From the NCBI RefSeq assembly GCF_030052815.1, contig NC_079503.1, forward strand, positions 51,936,735 to 52,000,734: a stretch of 64,000 nucleotides of DNA, read 5' to 3'. Of this stretch, positions 35,216 to 48,806 are shown in pieces. This DNA is from Hevea brasiliensis. Lineage: Eukaryota > Streptophyta > Magnoliopsida > Malpighiales > Euphorbiaceae. The translations under genes were made by a program, and so were the position numbers. Numbering within the stretch: position 1 is the first letter of the stretch; every line of letters starts with the position of its first letter. The notes below the pieces were generated by a model. The model was not told where the DNA came from and made no database searches. It worked only from the letters and a program-made list of their open reading frames with translations.

Positions 35216-37015
35216 TGTAACACCCCGCACGTCCAAGTTATAAATAGTACCATTTTTGGTCCATGACTAGTATTATTCAAAGACACCTTAAGGATCAAAA
35301 ATAAATAAAAAATTAATTGAGATAGACACAATAAAAATTCAAGTGACACAATAAAAATTTAAGCGACCCAAAAATATAAGGACTCACCGGGTATATTGTA
35401 AAAGAGGGATTATGACCCGATAAGGGGCATTTTAGTCAATTCACTTTAAGAGTTGATTTTTGACCAAAATATCAATTTAATTAAATGAAAATAAAATATT
35501 GAATTATGAAGAAATATTGAGGGAAAAATTAGAGTAAAAGTGGAAAGAAAATAAGATAGGCAAAAATCTAGAATTTAAATTCCATTTTTGACCTAATTAA
35601 AATTAATGACTTATGTGCTTTTGACAATTAAACTTAATTATTTAACTAAAAAGGAATAAATAAGTATAAAAGAAGACAAGTCTCCTTCTTTCCCTTCTTC
35701 CATGCCACCACCCATCTTCCCTCTCCCTCTCTTTTCTTTTCTCTTCTCTTATTCTTCAATCTTCTTCCACCATTATTTTCCCTTCCAGGTCTTGATTCAC
35801 TTCAATTCCCTTCATAAATTCCATAGCCCACTAAAAGAAAATATCAAAGAGATCTTTGATTGAGAGATTAAAAACAAGAAGAGCAAGATTTGGAAGAGAT
35901 TGAAAGTGGAAAAAATCATCAAGTGAGGTAAGCTCTCTCTTTCATGCTTGATAAACCAAATATGCTTTGAATCAAGTTTGGGTGTGATGAATTTACATGA
36001 GAAAGCATGAAATTTCATAAGAAAATGAAAGAAAACATGTATGGAATCTAAACTAGGGTTTTGGCCAAATTGGAGAAAAGTTAGGGTTTGATGTCTTTGA
36101 ATGAAATTTATGATGAGATTAAGCTTAGTTGAAGTAGTATACATAATTGGGGCAAAGAAATTGCATGAAATGTGTATAAATTTAATTATGGGAGATTAGG
36201 GTTCATGGAAAAATTGGAGTTTTGGTGCTAGAGAGTGAAATTGGTGTGTGTAGTGTCAAATTATGGTCATTTGAGGTTTATTTAGTTTGAATTGACATTG
36301 AGTTGATGAATGGAGGTAATGAAATAGTAGGATTAGGGAAAATTGTAAACTTTGGTATTTGAAAATTGTGGGGTTTGTGCTAGGAAGTGCCATTGATGTG
36401 TCAATGCTAAATTATAGTAATTTTGGGTGAATTAAACATGAATTGAGGTTGGTTAGTGGGAATAATTGAAGAAATGAAAAATTTGAACCTAGGGCAGAAT
36501 TTGCACACTGAGTTTAGTGTGTTTGATAGCCCATAAATTAAGCTACACAACTCCAATTGATGCGAAACTAATTGGAAATAAAACTTAAGACATAGGGCTA
36601 GAATTTTTATGAAGATACACTGCCCTGAAAATGACCTTAAGCTATCTGAAATGAGCCTTAAACTTAGAGACAAAATTCTAGAACCTGCAGAATTTGACCA
36701 TATGAATAGTAAAATTTGCATGGCCATAACTCTCTTTAGAAAACTCTGATTTAGGCGATTCTTGAACCGATGGAAACCTAAGACATAGTAGAACATTTCA
36801 TATGAAGAACTTGAGGCCAAATTATGGACTTAACTCAATCAAATTGCTGAGCAAAGTTGAATCACCGAATCTACATAATTGCAGATTTACCATATGAACA
36901 GTAAACTTTGCATGGCCATAACTCTCTCTAGAAAACTCCAATTTAGGCAATTCTTGAACCGATGGAAACCTAAGACATAGTAGAACATTTTATATGAAGA
37001 ACTTGAGGCCAAATT

Positions 37016-40000
37016 TGTCACACCCTACCCCTCTGTAAGGCATAACATGATCTTGAAGTATACCGAATGAATTACCAACTTCGTCTACTGATAACCCATT
37101 AAATACACTACAAGGGATTTTAAAACTTTTCTTACTTCTTTTACAGTGGTGAGCACTATTTACAGGTGTAAAAACCTTTTTTGAACTTAAATGAAAGAGA
37201 AAACACATTTGAATTTTTAGGAATTTCTGTAAAAATTTTAGCGGAGTACCTTCTGTATTTTGAATAAAACAGTTCTTCAGAAAACCTGTAAAAGCACTTC
37301 AATATAATTCTCAATCTCCACTTCAACAGTTAAACAACACAATATCTTTTTCAACTCAAATCCACAATAATTTTTCAAAGATTGAGATAAAAGAAATATA
37401 ATATAATTTTTACAAGTCAAAATACTCATAATTTACTTTACAACTTCAATGTATAATTTTAATTGACAACTGCTCAAAATCAAGAACACTATGTACATAC
37501 AGTGGTCATACATTACAGTACAAAATGCAAAATGTGGTATACTCATTATACCCGATAATCTCTCACTGGATGTACTAGCAGCCTAGTCTGCTGCCCTGTC
37601 TATCTATCTACCTGCGACAGCAATGAAAAGCTATCGCTGAGACAATGTCTCAGTGGTGCACAACATTAACCAAATACAACTTTAAATCACAGTTCATAAA
37701 TCATATAAATGATAGATACGTAAAACCATAGTTAAATTCAAGACAATGAATGTCATAAGGAATTTAACACAATATCACAATAAATCTCAGTAATCAAAAC
37801 GTAGTTAAATTCAAAAGACAGTGAATGTCAATAAGAATTTAAACTCCATTTCACAAATTATCGAAGCTCATAATAACATAATTTAGTCAAATAATTTATG
37901 AACACAGTGTTGCCAATTCATACACAACTTAAGCCATGACACAAAAATTTCCAATTAATGCCGCGTTGTACACCACGACAAAGCAATCACAACCCCACTA
38001 ATCGAAATCAATGAGGAAGGGAGCTAGCTATATAATGAGTACTCATCCGATCACCTCAACTGGCAAACCAGAGAGGGAGAAAAATAAACGATCACAGCTC
38101 CATAAATGGAGAAGGAAAATAAACGATCACAACCTCATAAATGGAGAAGGAATGATATTATACTGTCATGCTAAGTGTGAACACAAAATCAATTCCAAAC
38201 ATTTTATTCAAATGATTCGTGAGAATCCAATAAATTTCTAAAGTCATAAATTCATTCACAAAATGGCAACACAATTCATAATTAACTTCAAATTTTCACA
38301 AATCACACTAAATCAATTTTTCCATAATTTCAAAATATTTACAATGCTTTTCAAGCAATAAGTATCCATTCAAACACATTTCCATAATTGAAAACAATAA
38401 TATACAAATAGTCACAATTTATTTCAATTGAAAAATTCAAAAGAAATAATTATTGTGCACAAACCTCTGATAACTGTCTCCTGGCCTTGACTCAGTGTTT
38501 CCTTCTCTTTTCCTGAGTCTTTGCAAACTGAAAAACACAATTTGAAATGTTTCAGTACTTAATTAAACTGTCTCTAACGATAATGCTTGATAAGTAATTC
38601 GCTGAATGCTATTATTTGCTTAATCAACCTAATATATCGACCCTCGATGCGTTCTAGGTAAATTAGGTTTTAATGTTACCAATATGTCACATTCGATAGT
38701 CTTTTAGGGTTGGTACATACTACCAAGTTCATTTCCATGTATCTTGCATTTTCTTGCAATTTGCTGGATTTCGGGATACTAGTTTGACCTAGCCGGACGA
38801 TCTAGTTCCATCGGTTTTTGGGTTTTGATCAAAACTAAAAACTTGTAGATCTATGTCTTATTGCACGCGGGGCAAAATTTCAGGTCATTCCGAGTTATGT
38901 AGACCAAGTTATGGTCATTTTACTATTGCTGGTCAACTTGCACCAAAATTGGTCACTTTAGGTTACTTTAGGTCATTTTAGGTTCGGCCAGTTTTTGGAC
39001 CCGAACTTGTGCAAGCTGTTTGACTTGCTTATGGTCATTTATGGGCTTTAGTGTCTTCATAAGACTTGTATATATGGGTCTTATCTATTCATGGTCAAAA
39101 TTTCAGGTCAATTGGACTTGTTTTGAGTGAGTTATGGCCTAAACACTAACTGTTGCCCAAATGGTAACTTTTCAGGCCTTATTTGCACTTAATCCGGATT
39201 TGGTCATTTTTCAAGCTACCTTGCAAGCAGAATTTTTGCAAGTTTTCTTCATGAAAGTTGGCACATTTGTGTCTAGTTTCACCTCCAATTGGTCTCATAC
39301 CAATTGGAGCCACACACTCAAAGTTCTAGGCCTAAAACTCAAACTGCCTTATTGCATTTCTTTCATACACATCAAGGATCACTCCTAACACTTACCAAAC
39401 TCAACATTCAAGTCAATTCTGGTTGTACCATAACCTAAACATAATTTACAACATATTATAGGTCATTTTGGCAGCTTACAATTACATTCAATATACACCA
39501 TAAAGTGCAAAATTTTTCAACTCAATTGCAACAATTCAAGTACCTAACCATAACACTTTTACATGTTCAACTTCACACCATCATACATACCCTCAAACTG
39601 CCATAACCACTATCACAATTCAACACCATTATTCCATAAACCAAGCATGAATTCCAGCATTCCTCAAGAGTTAACAAACTGCCGCAATGGTACCTTTACA
39701 TTCCATTAATTTTCAAGCTTCAAATTTCAATTCACATTTACTTATACTAAGTATACATCACCCAAACAATTTCCTACACAATATACATTTAATCAATCAT
39801 TTAATTCACCATTTATAAGCAAAAATAAACTGCCTTCAAAGTGTTTTCATGGCTGCCAAAAGTACACATCCCCCTTTAAACATCAAACCTCAAAAATCTC
39901 TCCATAATTCAAGTACCCATAACATTCTTACTAACTTTAATGAAGCACTAACCAAAAACACAAACTTACCACTTTGGAAACTCTTCAAAATCTCTCCAAA

Positions 40001-40838
40001 ACTTGGTCTTCTTGCTGCCTATCTACTGCCCAAGTGGTGTAGAACAGTTTTTGTGAAGGAAGCTAGTGAAAAATGTGGCTAAATCATGGTTGCATGGCTT
40101 GGTTAAGCTTTGGCCATGGAGTATCTTCAATGGAGGTTCACGGCTGAAATTTTGAGAAGTGAGGAAGATGACAATCTGTTGGTCCAAATTGATGAATAAG
40201 TGGTCCACTTTGGTGGGTGAGTGGAGCACTAAGGGCCTTTAATATTAGTTTATTCATAAATCTCATTTTCCCACATTTAACTCCCCATTTTTGCTATTTA
40301 TATTAGGTACCACTAATTTAATTTTTCATTATATTTTCCAAGTGTAATATTATTTATTTTTAATGGACATTTAGGTTAAAAGACAACTCGGGGTGTCAAA
40401 TGACCACAATGCCCTTGTTCGGGTTGCATTCCTGATTTTTTGGTAACACCGGGTTTTGTCCGTTTTTCGATTTCTCACTTTTCTTTGTACTAATTAATTA
40501 ATTTTTCTTTGATATTTCTAATGATATTTATACTTCAATTGATGTCTCTCTAAGTCCTAAAAATATTTTTCAGGGTTCCCTGCGGTCCAGGGCTAGTCAA
40601 CGGTCCACGCCGTGACTTCCCGGTGCGGTCACCCATCGCTAGGGTTCTCGGCTCGCTTAACTTGGTTACATTTCTTTGCTATTATTTTTTCTTTGTTTTT
40701 CTTGTATTTTCTTTTCTTGTATTTCATTATTTTATGTCTCCTCAATCATAACGAAGTGTAGTTCTAGGCATCCTAGCTGTCCGGACAACACTGGTCACCG
40801 GAACAGTAGAACGCACTACCGAACTTAGGGGTGTTACA
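37016..40838 (-). repeat. Solo LTR 3 (family D), perfect target-site duplication
   Basis: The plus strand runs TGTCACACCCTACCCC to TAGGGGTGTTACA, 3823 bp, flanked by AAATT at 37011-37015 and 40839-40843. No internal region is present. The same family forms the LTRs at 42483-46324, at 63581 onward and, in plus orientation, the 5' LTR of element D. The plus frame at 39849-40082 and others inside are not genes. Confidence 0.9.
37614..37653 (-). other. LTR double stem-loop module, solo LTR 3
   Basis: Stem 1 is CTGAGAC-AAT-GTCTCAG on the plus strand (37637-37653), perfect. Stem 2 is GCGACAGC...GCTATCGC (37614-37621 with 37630-37637). In the LTR-sense RNA (minus strand) the single odd pair of stem 2 is a U-G wobble, whereas in the antisense RNA it is an A-C mismatch. 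Confidence 0.65.
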
Positions 40839-42482
40839 AAATTATGGACTTAACTCATTCAAATTGCTGAGCAAAGTTGAATCACTGAATCTGTAGAATT
40901 GCAGATTTACCATATGAACAGTAAATTTTGCATGGCCATAACTCTCTCTAGAAAACTCCGATTTAGGCAATTCTTGAACCGATGGAAACCTAAGACATAG
41001 TAGAACATTTCATATGAAGAACTTGAGGCCAAATTATGGACTTAACCCAATCAAATTTCTGAGCAAAGTTGAATCACTGAATTTACAGAATTGTAGATTT
41101 ACCATATGAACAGTAAACTTTGCATGGCCATAACTCTCTCTAGAAAACTCCGATTTAGGCCATTCTTGAACCGATAGAAACCTAAGACATAATAGAACAC
41201 TTCGTATGAAGAACATTACACCAAATTATGGACTTAACTTGATCAAATTGCTAAATGAAATTAGATTGATAAATCTGCCAGAACTAAATCTGCAACATGA
41301 ATAGTAACGTAAACAGTAACTGTATTTTAGTCATAACTTGAGTCACACAGCTCCGAATTAGGCGATTCAAAAAGGAAAATAAAGTTAAGACCTAAATGAA
41401 CAATCTTCATGAAGAACACCTCACCAAATTATGATCGAAACTAGGTACAAATTGGGTTTAAAGATTGGGGCACCAAGCTGTCCCAAAACCAAAATATTCT
41501 AAAATTTTCAAGGCTAACTTAGGATGCATTAGACATGCATGTAATGAGTTCTTAGTAGCAATTGAGATTGGTATTGAGGTATTCTATTTGTGTATTTTCA
41601 GTAGAAAAATAAGTTGGAACGGACAAGGAGAAGTAGGTAATAAGGAAGGAGAATTATTGAAGGTTTGTGCACAACTAACATTTTCTTCGTTTTTAAACTT
41701 GTAAATTGCTTGGAATGTGTTAAATTGAATGAGTTTGCTTTGAACAAGTTTACTTTGCCTGAAATATGGTTTTTCTATTGCATTTAAGAAATTTGGGTAT
41801 TGCCACCTTTATATGGATACTATGATGAATTTAAATGTGTTTATTGGTTTATAAATGTGATTGTTGAGTGGGAAATTTTTGGAAATTGCTTTGAAACCAC
41901 AGTTAGCATGGCAGTCCCTTTTGGAACTCTCCAGTAGTAACGGCTACTTGGGGTTGATAATTGATATTGATTATGTGTAACACCCCTATGTTCGGTAGTG
42001 CATTCTACTGTTTCGGTGACCAGTGTCTATCCAGACAGCTAGAATGCCTAGAACTACACTTAAATATTGATGAGGAGACATAAAATAATGAAATACAAGA
42101 AAAGAAAATACAAGAAAAAACAAAGGAAAAATAATAGCAATGAAATGTAACCAAGTTAAACGAGCTGAGAACCATAGCGATGGGTGACCGCACCGGGAAG
42201 TTGCGGCGTGAACCGTTGACTAGCCCTTGACCGCGGGGAACCCTGGAAAATATTTTTAAGACATAATTAAAGACTTATTGAAGCATAAATATCATTAGAA
42301 ATATCAAGGAAAAATTAATTAATTAGTATAAAGAAAAACGAGAAATCAAGAAAACGACAAAACTCGGTGTTACCGAAAAATTGGGAATGCAACCCGAACA
42401 GGGGCATTGTGGTCATTTGACACCCCGAGTTGTCTTTTGACCTAAATGTCCATTAAAAATAAATGATATTACACTTGTAAAA

Positions 42483-45400
42483 TGTCACACCCTACCCCTC
42501 TGTAAGGCATAACATGATCCCGTAGTATACCTAAAGAATTACCAACTTCGTCTACTGATAATCCATTAAATACACTACAAGGGATTTTAAAACTTTTCTT
42601 ACTTCTTTTACAGTGGTGACCACTATTTACAGGTGTAAAAAAATTTTTTTTTTTTTGACCTTAAGTGAAAGAGCTAACACATTTGGACTATTAGTAATTC
42701 CTGTAAAAATTTTGGCAGAGTGCCATCTGTATTTTGGATAAAAAAGTTCTTCAAAAACCTGTAAAAAGCACTTCAATATTTTTCTCAATCTCAACTTCAA
42801 CAGTTAAACAACAAAATATATTTCTCAACTCAAATCTATAGTGATTTTTCAAAGACTGAGATACAAGAAATATAATATAATTTTTACAAGTCAAAATAAC
42901 TCATAATTTACTTTACAACTTCAATGTACAAATTTTAATTTACAACTGCTCAAAACAAAAAACAATATATACATACAGTGTATATACATTATAGTACAAA
43001 ATGCAAAATGTGGTATACTCATTATACCCGATAATCTCTCGCTGGATGTACTAGCAGCCTAGTCTGCTGCCCTGTCCGTCTGTCTACCTGCGACAGCAAT
43101 GAAAATCTATCGCTGAGACAATGTCTCAGTGGTGCATAACATTAACTAAATACAACTTTAAATCACAGTTCATAAATCATATAAATGATAGATACATAAA
43201 ACCATAGTTAAATTCAAGACAATGAATGTCATAAGGAATTTAACACAATATCACAATAAATCTCAGTAATCAAAACGTAGTTAAATTCAAAAGACAGTGA
43301 ATGTCAATAAGAATTTAAACTCCATTTCACAAATTATCAAAGCTCATAATAACACAATTTAGTCAAATAATTTACGAACACAGTGTTGCCAATTCATACA
43401 CAACTTAAGCCATGACACAAAATTTCCGATCAATGCCGTGTTGTACACCACGACAAAGCAATCACAACCCCACTAATCGAAATCAATGAGGAAGGGAGCT
43501 AGCTATATAGTTAGTACTCATCCGATCACCTCAACTGGTAAATCAAAGAGGGAGAAAAATAAACGATCATGACTCCATAAATGGAGAAGGAAAATAAACG
43601 ATCACAACCCCATAAATGGAGAAGGAATGATATTATACTGTCATGCTAAGTGTGAACACAAAATCAATTCCAAACATTTTATTCAAATGATTCGTGAGAA
43701 TCCAATAAATTTCTAAAGTCATAAATTCATTCACAAAATGGCAACACAATTCATAATTAACTTCAAATTTTCACAAATCACACTAAATCAATTTTTCCAC
43801 AGTTTCAAACTATTTGCAATGCTTTTCAAGCAATAAGTATCCATTCAAACACATTTCCATAATTGAAAACAATAATATACAAATAGTCATAATTTATTTC
43901 AATTGAAAAATTCAAAAGAAATAACTGTTGTGCATAAACCTCGATAATCGTCTCTGGCCTTGACTCAGTGTTTCCTTCCTTTCCTCGAAGTCTTTGCTAA
44001 CTGAGAAACACAATTTGAAGTGTTTCAGTACTCATTTAAACTGTCTCTAACGATAATGCTTGATAATTAATTCACTGAATTCTAATATTTGCTTCGTCAA
44101 CCTAATATGTCGACCCTCGATGCATTCTAGGTAAATTAGGTTTTAATATTATTAATATGTCACATTCGATAGTATTTTAGGGTTGGTATATGTTACCAAG
44201 TTCATTTCCGTGTATACTGCATTTTCTTGCAATTTGCTGGATTCCGAGATAGTAGTTTGACCTAGCCGGACAACTTAGTTCCTTCAGTTTTCGGGTTTTG
44301 GTCAAAACTACAAACTTGTAGATCTATGTCTTGTGGAACGCGGGGCAAAATTTCAGGTCATTCTGAGTTATGTAGACCAAGTTATGGTCATTTTACTATT
44401 GCTGGTCAAATTGCATCAAAATTGGTCACTTTAGGTCACTTTAGGTCATTTTAGGTTCGGCCTGTTTTTGGACCCGAACTTGTGCAAGCTGTTTGACTTG
44501 CTTATGATCATTTCTGGGCTTTGGTGTCTTCATAAGACTTGTAGATATGGGTCTTAACTATTCATGGTCAAAATTTCAGGTCAATTGGACCTGTTTTGAG
44601 TGAGTTATGGCCTAAATACTAACAGCTGCCCAAATAGTCAATTTTCAGGCCTCAATTGCACTTAATCCGGATTTGGTCATTTTTCAAGCTACCTTGCAAA
44701 CAGAATTTTGGTAAGTTTTCTTCATGAAAGTTGGCACATTTTGTGCCTAGTTTCACCTCCAATTGGTCTCATACCAATTGGAGCCACACACTCAAAGTTC
44801 TAGGCCTAAAACTCAAACTGCCTTATTGCATTTCTTTCATACACATCAAGGATCACTCCTAACACTTACCAAACTCAACATTCAAGTCAATTCTGGTTGT
44901 ACCATAACCTAAACATAATTTACAACATATTATAGGTCCTTTTGGCAGCTTACAATTATATTCAACATACACCATAAGGTGCATAATTTTTCAACTCAAT
45001 TACAACAATTCAAGTACCTAACCATAACACTTTTACATGTTCAACTTCACACCATCATACATACCCTCAAACTGCCATAACCACTATCACAATTCAACAC
45101 CATTATTCCATAAACCAAGCATGAATTCCAGCATTCCTCAAGAGTTAACAAACTACCGCAATGGTACCTTTACATTCCATTAATTTCCAAGCTTCAAATT
45201 TCAATTCACATTTACATATACTAAGTATACATCACCCAAATAATTTCATACACAATATACATTTAATTAATCATTTAATTCACCATTTACAAGCATAATT
45301 AAACTGCCTTCAAGGTGTTTCCATGGCTGCCAAAAGTACACATCCCCATTCAACATCAAACCTCAAAATTTTCTCCATAAATCAAACACCCATAACATCC

Positions 45401-46324
45401 TTACAAACTTTAATTAAACAATAATAAAAACTCAAACTTACCACTTTGGAAATTCTTCAAAACTCCAAAAAGAACTTTTATTTCTTGCTGCCTATCTACT
45501 GCCCATGGTGTGAGGATCCTTTTTCATGAAGACACTTGCAAGAAATCAAGGCTTGATCATGGAGAACTTGAGCTCCATGCATGGTGCGGCCATGGAGTTT
45601 TTTGGGAGGAATTCTTCACTTTGGCAATGGTGAGACGTGAGGTTGAAGATGAAGGTTTTAAGTGCTTCCCACTTTGTCCACTTAATAATTATATTATATT
45701 CCATAATGCTCCACTAACATAGGTTAATAATAAATAATATTAAACTTTCCATATTCCCACATTGAGTCCCTAATTTTTGCTAATTGAATTAGGTACCACT
45801 AATTTAATTTTTCATGAAATTTTACAAATATAATATCATGTATTTTTAATGCACATTTAGGTCAAAAGAAAACTCGAGGTGTCAAATGACCATAATGCCC
45901 CTGTTCGGGTCGCATTCCCGATTTTTCGGTAACACCGAATTTTGTCCGTTTTTCGATTTCTCACTTTTCTTTATACTAATTAATTAATTTTTCTTTGATA
46001 TTTCTAATCGTATTTGTACTTTAATTGATGTCTCTATAAGTCTTAAAAATATTTTCCAGGGTTCCCCGCGGTCCAGGGCTAGTCAACGGTCCACGCCGTG
46101 ACTTTCCAGTGCGGTCACCCATCGCTAGGGTTCTTGGCTCGCTTAACTTGGTTACATTTCTTTGCTATTATTTTTCCTTTGTTTTTCTTGTATTTTCTTT
46201 TCTTGTATTTCATTATTTTATGTCTCCTCAATCATATCGATGTGTAGTTCTAGGCATCCCAGCTGTCCGGACAACACTGGTCACAGGAACAGTAGAACGC
46301 ACTACCGAACTTAGGGGTGTTACA
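42483..46324 (-). repeat. Solo LTR 4 (family D) in inverted orientation inside the D LTR
   Basis: It runs TGTCACACCC to GGTGTTACA, 3842 bp, with no internal region. The flanks TAAAA (42478-42482) and GAAAA (46325-46329) give a duplication with one mismatch. It is very similar to solo LTR 3 over the first 3 kb but divergent around 45500-45740 versus 40040-40260. Confidence 0.85.
43090..43129 (-). other. LTR double stem-loop module, solo LTR 4
   Basis: Stem 1 is CTGAGAC-AAT-GTCTCAG, perfect. Stem 2 is as in solo LTR 3 but with one extra mismatch (TCTATCGC). Confidence 0.6.
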
Positions 46325-48766
46325 GAAAATGTCATGAAAAATTAAATTGTGACACATGATAAGAATAGTAAAAGAAATGGGGGATAAAAACTAAATTATG
46401 AAAGTTTAACATTAAAAATTATTTTTAATCTATTAGTGCTCCACTAACACCACTAAAGTGGACTATTAAACATAAAATGGACAGCCACTTTTCTCATCAT
46501 CTTCAACCTCACTCACCTTGCCGAATTGAAAAAGTTCTTAAAACCTCCATGGACGGCCAACCATGGCCAAAGCTTCCTAACCTCCATGCAAGCATGAAGT
46601 GAACCCCTTTTCCACTTGATTTCTTCAATAAAGTTTGTCTATACAACTTGGGCAGTAGATAGGCAACAAGAAAGTTATGTTTTGGTGAGGTTTTGAAGAA
46701 TTTCAAAAGTGGTAAGTATGTATTTCTTATTCTTGTTTCATTAAACTTTGAATGGGTGTTGTGGGTAGTTGAATTATGAAAGGATTTTTGAAGTTTGATG
46801 AGTTAGTGGAAATGCGCATTTTGGCAGCCATGGAACCTCAATAAGAACAGCTTTATTCTTGCATGTAAATAGTAGTTTGAATGATGATTTAAATGTTTGA
46901 TTGTGTTGTACTTGAATTCCATGTGTAATGTATGATTTGGGAACTTAAAAAGTGAAAATGGAAATTGAAGGATATGTGTAAATTTGTGGTAGCCTCATGA
47001 AGAAGATTGAAGTGTTTGAGTTCATGAAATATTGTTGAATTATGTTTTCATGGATGGCAGCATGTGGATATGAATAATTGTTTGACTTTGGATATGTGTA
47101 TAGTGGTTTGAATTTGGACATGTAAATGAGGTATGTCTTGTGGTTAATTATTGTAATTGGACTTGGAAAATTTTGTACTATAGTGTGTATGTTGAGAGTG
47201 GTTACAAGCTACCAAAATGACCAAAAATGTGTTGCTAAATGAGTTAATGTTATGGTACAAACCAGAATTGGCATGGAAAAGTGAACTTGGTAAGCATAGG
47301 ATATGTAATTGGTATAGGATGAACAAATTGTAATAGGATAGTATATGTTTTGGCTTAGAAACTTAAGTGTGTGGCTCTAATTGGTATGAGACCAATTGAA
47401 GGTAAAACTAGGAACAAAATGTGCCAACTTTCATGAAGGAAGCTTACCAAAATTCTGCTTAGAAGGTGACTTGAAAAATGACCAAATCCGGATTAGTGCT
47501 TTGAAAACCTGAAAATTGACCATTTGGGCAGTAGTTAGTATTTTGACCATAACTCACTCAAAACAGGTCCAATTGACCTGAAATTTTTACCATGAATAGT
47601 TGATACATATATCTAAAATTCTTATGAAGACACCAAAGCCCAAAAATGACAAAAACCAAGCCAAATAGCTTGCACAATTTCAGGTCCAAAAACTGGCTGA
47701 ACCAAAAGTGACCTAAAATGACCTAAAGTTACCATTTTGGTACATTCTGTCCAGTATTGGTAAATTGACCATAACTTGGTCTACACAACTCAGAATGACC
47801 TAAAATTTTTCCCTGCATACAATAAGACATAGATATACAAGTTTGTAGTTTTGACCGAAACCCAAAAACCAAGGGAACTAGGTCATCTAGTTAGGTCAAA
47901 TTAGTATACCGAAATCTAGCAAATTGCAATAAAATGCAACATACTTGCAAATGAATTTGGTAACATGTACCAATACTAAAAGGCTACAAATGTGACATAT
48001 TGGTAACATTAAAACCTAATTCACCTAGAGTGCATCGAGGGTCAACATCTTAGGTTAACTAAGGAAATAATAGAATTCAATAAGTTAATTATTAAGCTTT
48101 ATTCTTAGAGACAGTTTAAATGAGTACTGAAACACTTCAAATTGTATGTTTCAGTTAGTAAAGACTCAAGAAAAGGAAAGGAAACACTGAGTCAGAGCCA
48201 AGAGACATTTATCAGAGGTTTGTGCACAATAGTTATTTCTTTTTAATTTTCAATTAAAATAAATTATGACTATTTGTATATCATTGTTTTAAATTGTGAA
48301 AAATTGTTTGAATGATATTTGATGGATACTTATTGATTGAAAAGCATTGTAAATGGTTTGAAACCATAGCTATCATGTATATTGATTGAATTCCTCGCTA
48401 GCTTGTCTAGTGGGATGAATTGAATTCTCTCTCTGGCTGAAGTGTTGAGGTGTGTGCCTGTTGAGGACAAATATAATAAGTACTCATATTATTGCTAGCT
48501 AGCTATGTTATTCCTCACTAGCCATCGGCTTTTGGGATGAATTGAATTCTTCACTAGCTATCGGCTTTTGGGATGAATTGAACTTTGGCAACATGATTAA
48601 GCTGTGTGTGTATGATTTATTGATATTCATTGTGATATTGTGAAATGGAGTTTAAATTCTTTATGACATTCACTGTCTTTGAATTTAACTACGTTTTTAA
48701 GTATCCACTATTTATATGACTTATGATTTGTGATTTAAAGTTGTATTTGGTTAATGTTGTGCACCA

Positions 48767-48806
48767 CTAAGACATTGGCTCAGTAATAGCTTTTCATTAC
48801 TGTCGC
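48767..48806 (+). other. LTR double stem-loop module, element D (weakened)
   Basis: It follows the conserved GCACCA. Stem 1, CTAAGAC-ATT-GGCTCAG, has mismatches. Stem 2 is GTAATAGC...ACTGTCGC. GTCGCAGGTAGACAGACTGA follows, as in the family. Confidence 0.45.

Larger units (their letters stand above)
36660..41250 (+). repeat. 192-bp tandem repeat array in LTR E (four units, split by a solo LTR)
   Basis: CATGGCCATAACTCTC occurs at 36719, 36911, 40931 and 41123. Spacings are 192, 4020 and 192. Subtracting the inserted LTR (3823 bp) and its 5-bp duplication from 4020 leaves exactly 192. Each unit also carries GATTTAGGC.ATTCTTGAACC and CATATGAAGAAC. Coordinates give the span including the insertion. 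Confidence 0.85.
35216..41985 (+). repeat. LTR of element E, interrupted
   Basis: It starts TGTAACACCCCGCACG inside LTR F. It has the usual pieces of a large LTR: a GGGCATTTTAGTCAATTC segment, a polypyrimidine 5'-leader-like stretch (35690-35780) and a 192-bp tandem array. A solo LTR (37016-40838) is inserted in the array, and element D interrupts E after ...GATTATG at 41985. The rest of E lies outside the window. The minus-strand open frames at 35812-36820 are antisense LTR sequence. Confidence 0.7.

Noticed and set aside
35812..36820. Minus-strand open frames of 110 and 137 codons
   Set aside because: They lie in LTR E opposite to its orientation, have no motif, and one overlaps the 192-bp array.
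39849..40082. Plus-strand open frame of 77 codons starting MAAKSTHPP
   Set aside because: It lies inside solo LTR 3, antisense to the element, and the sister LTR at 45320-45500 has diverged without preserving the frame.
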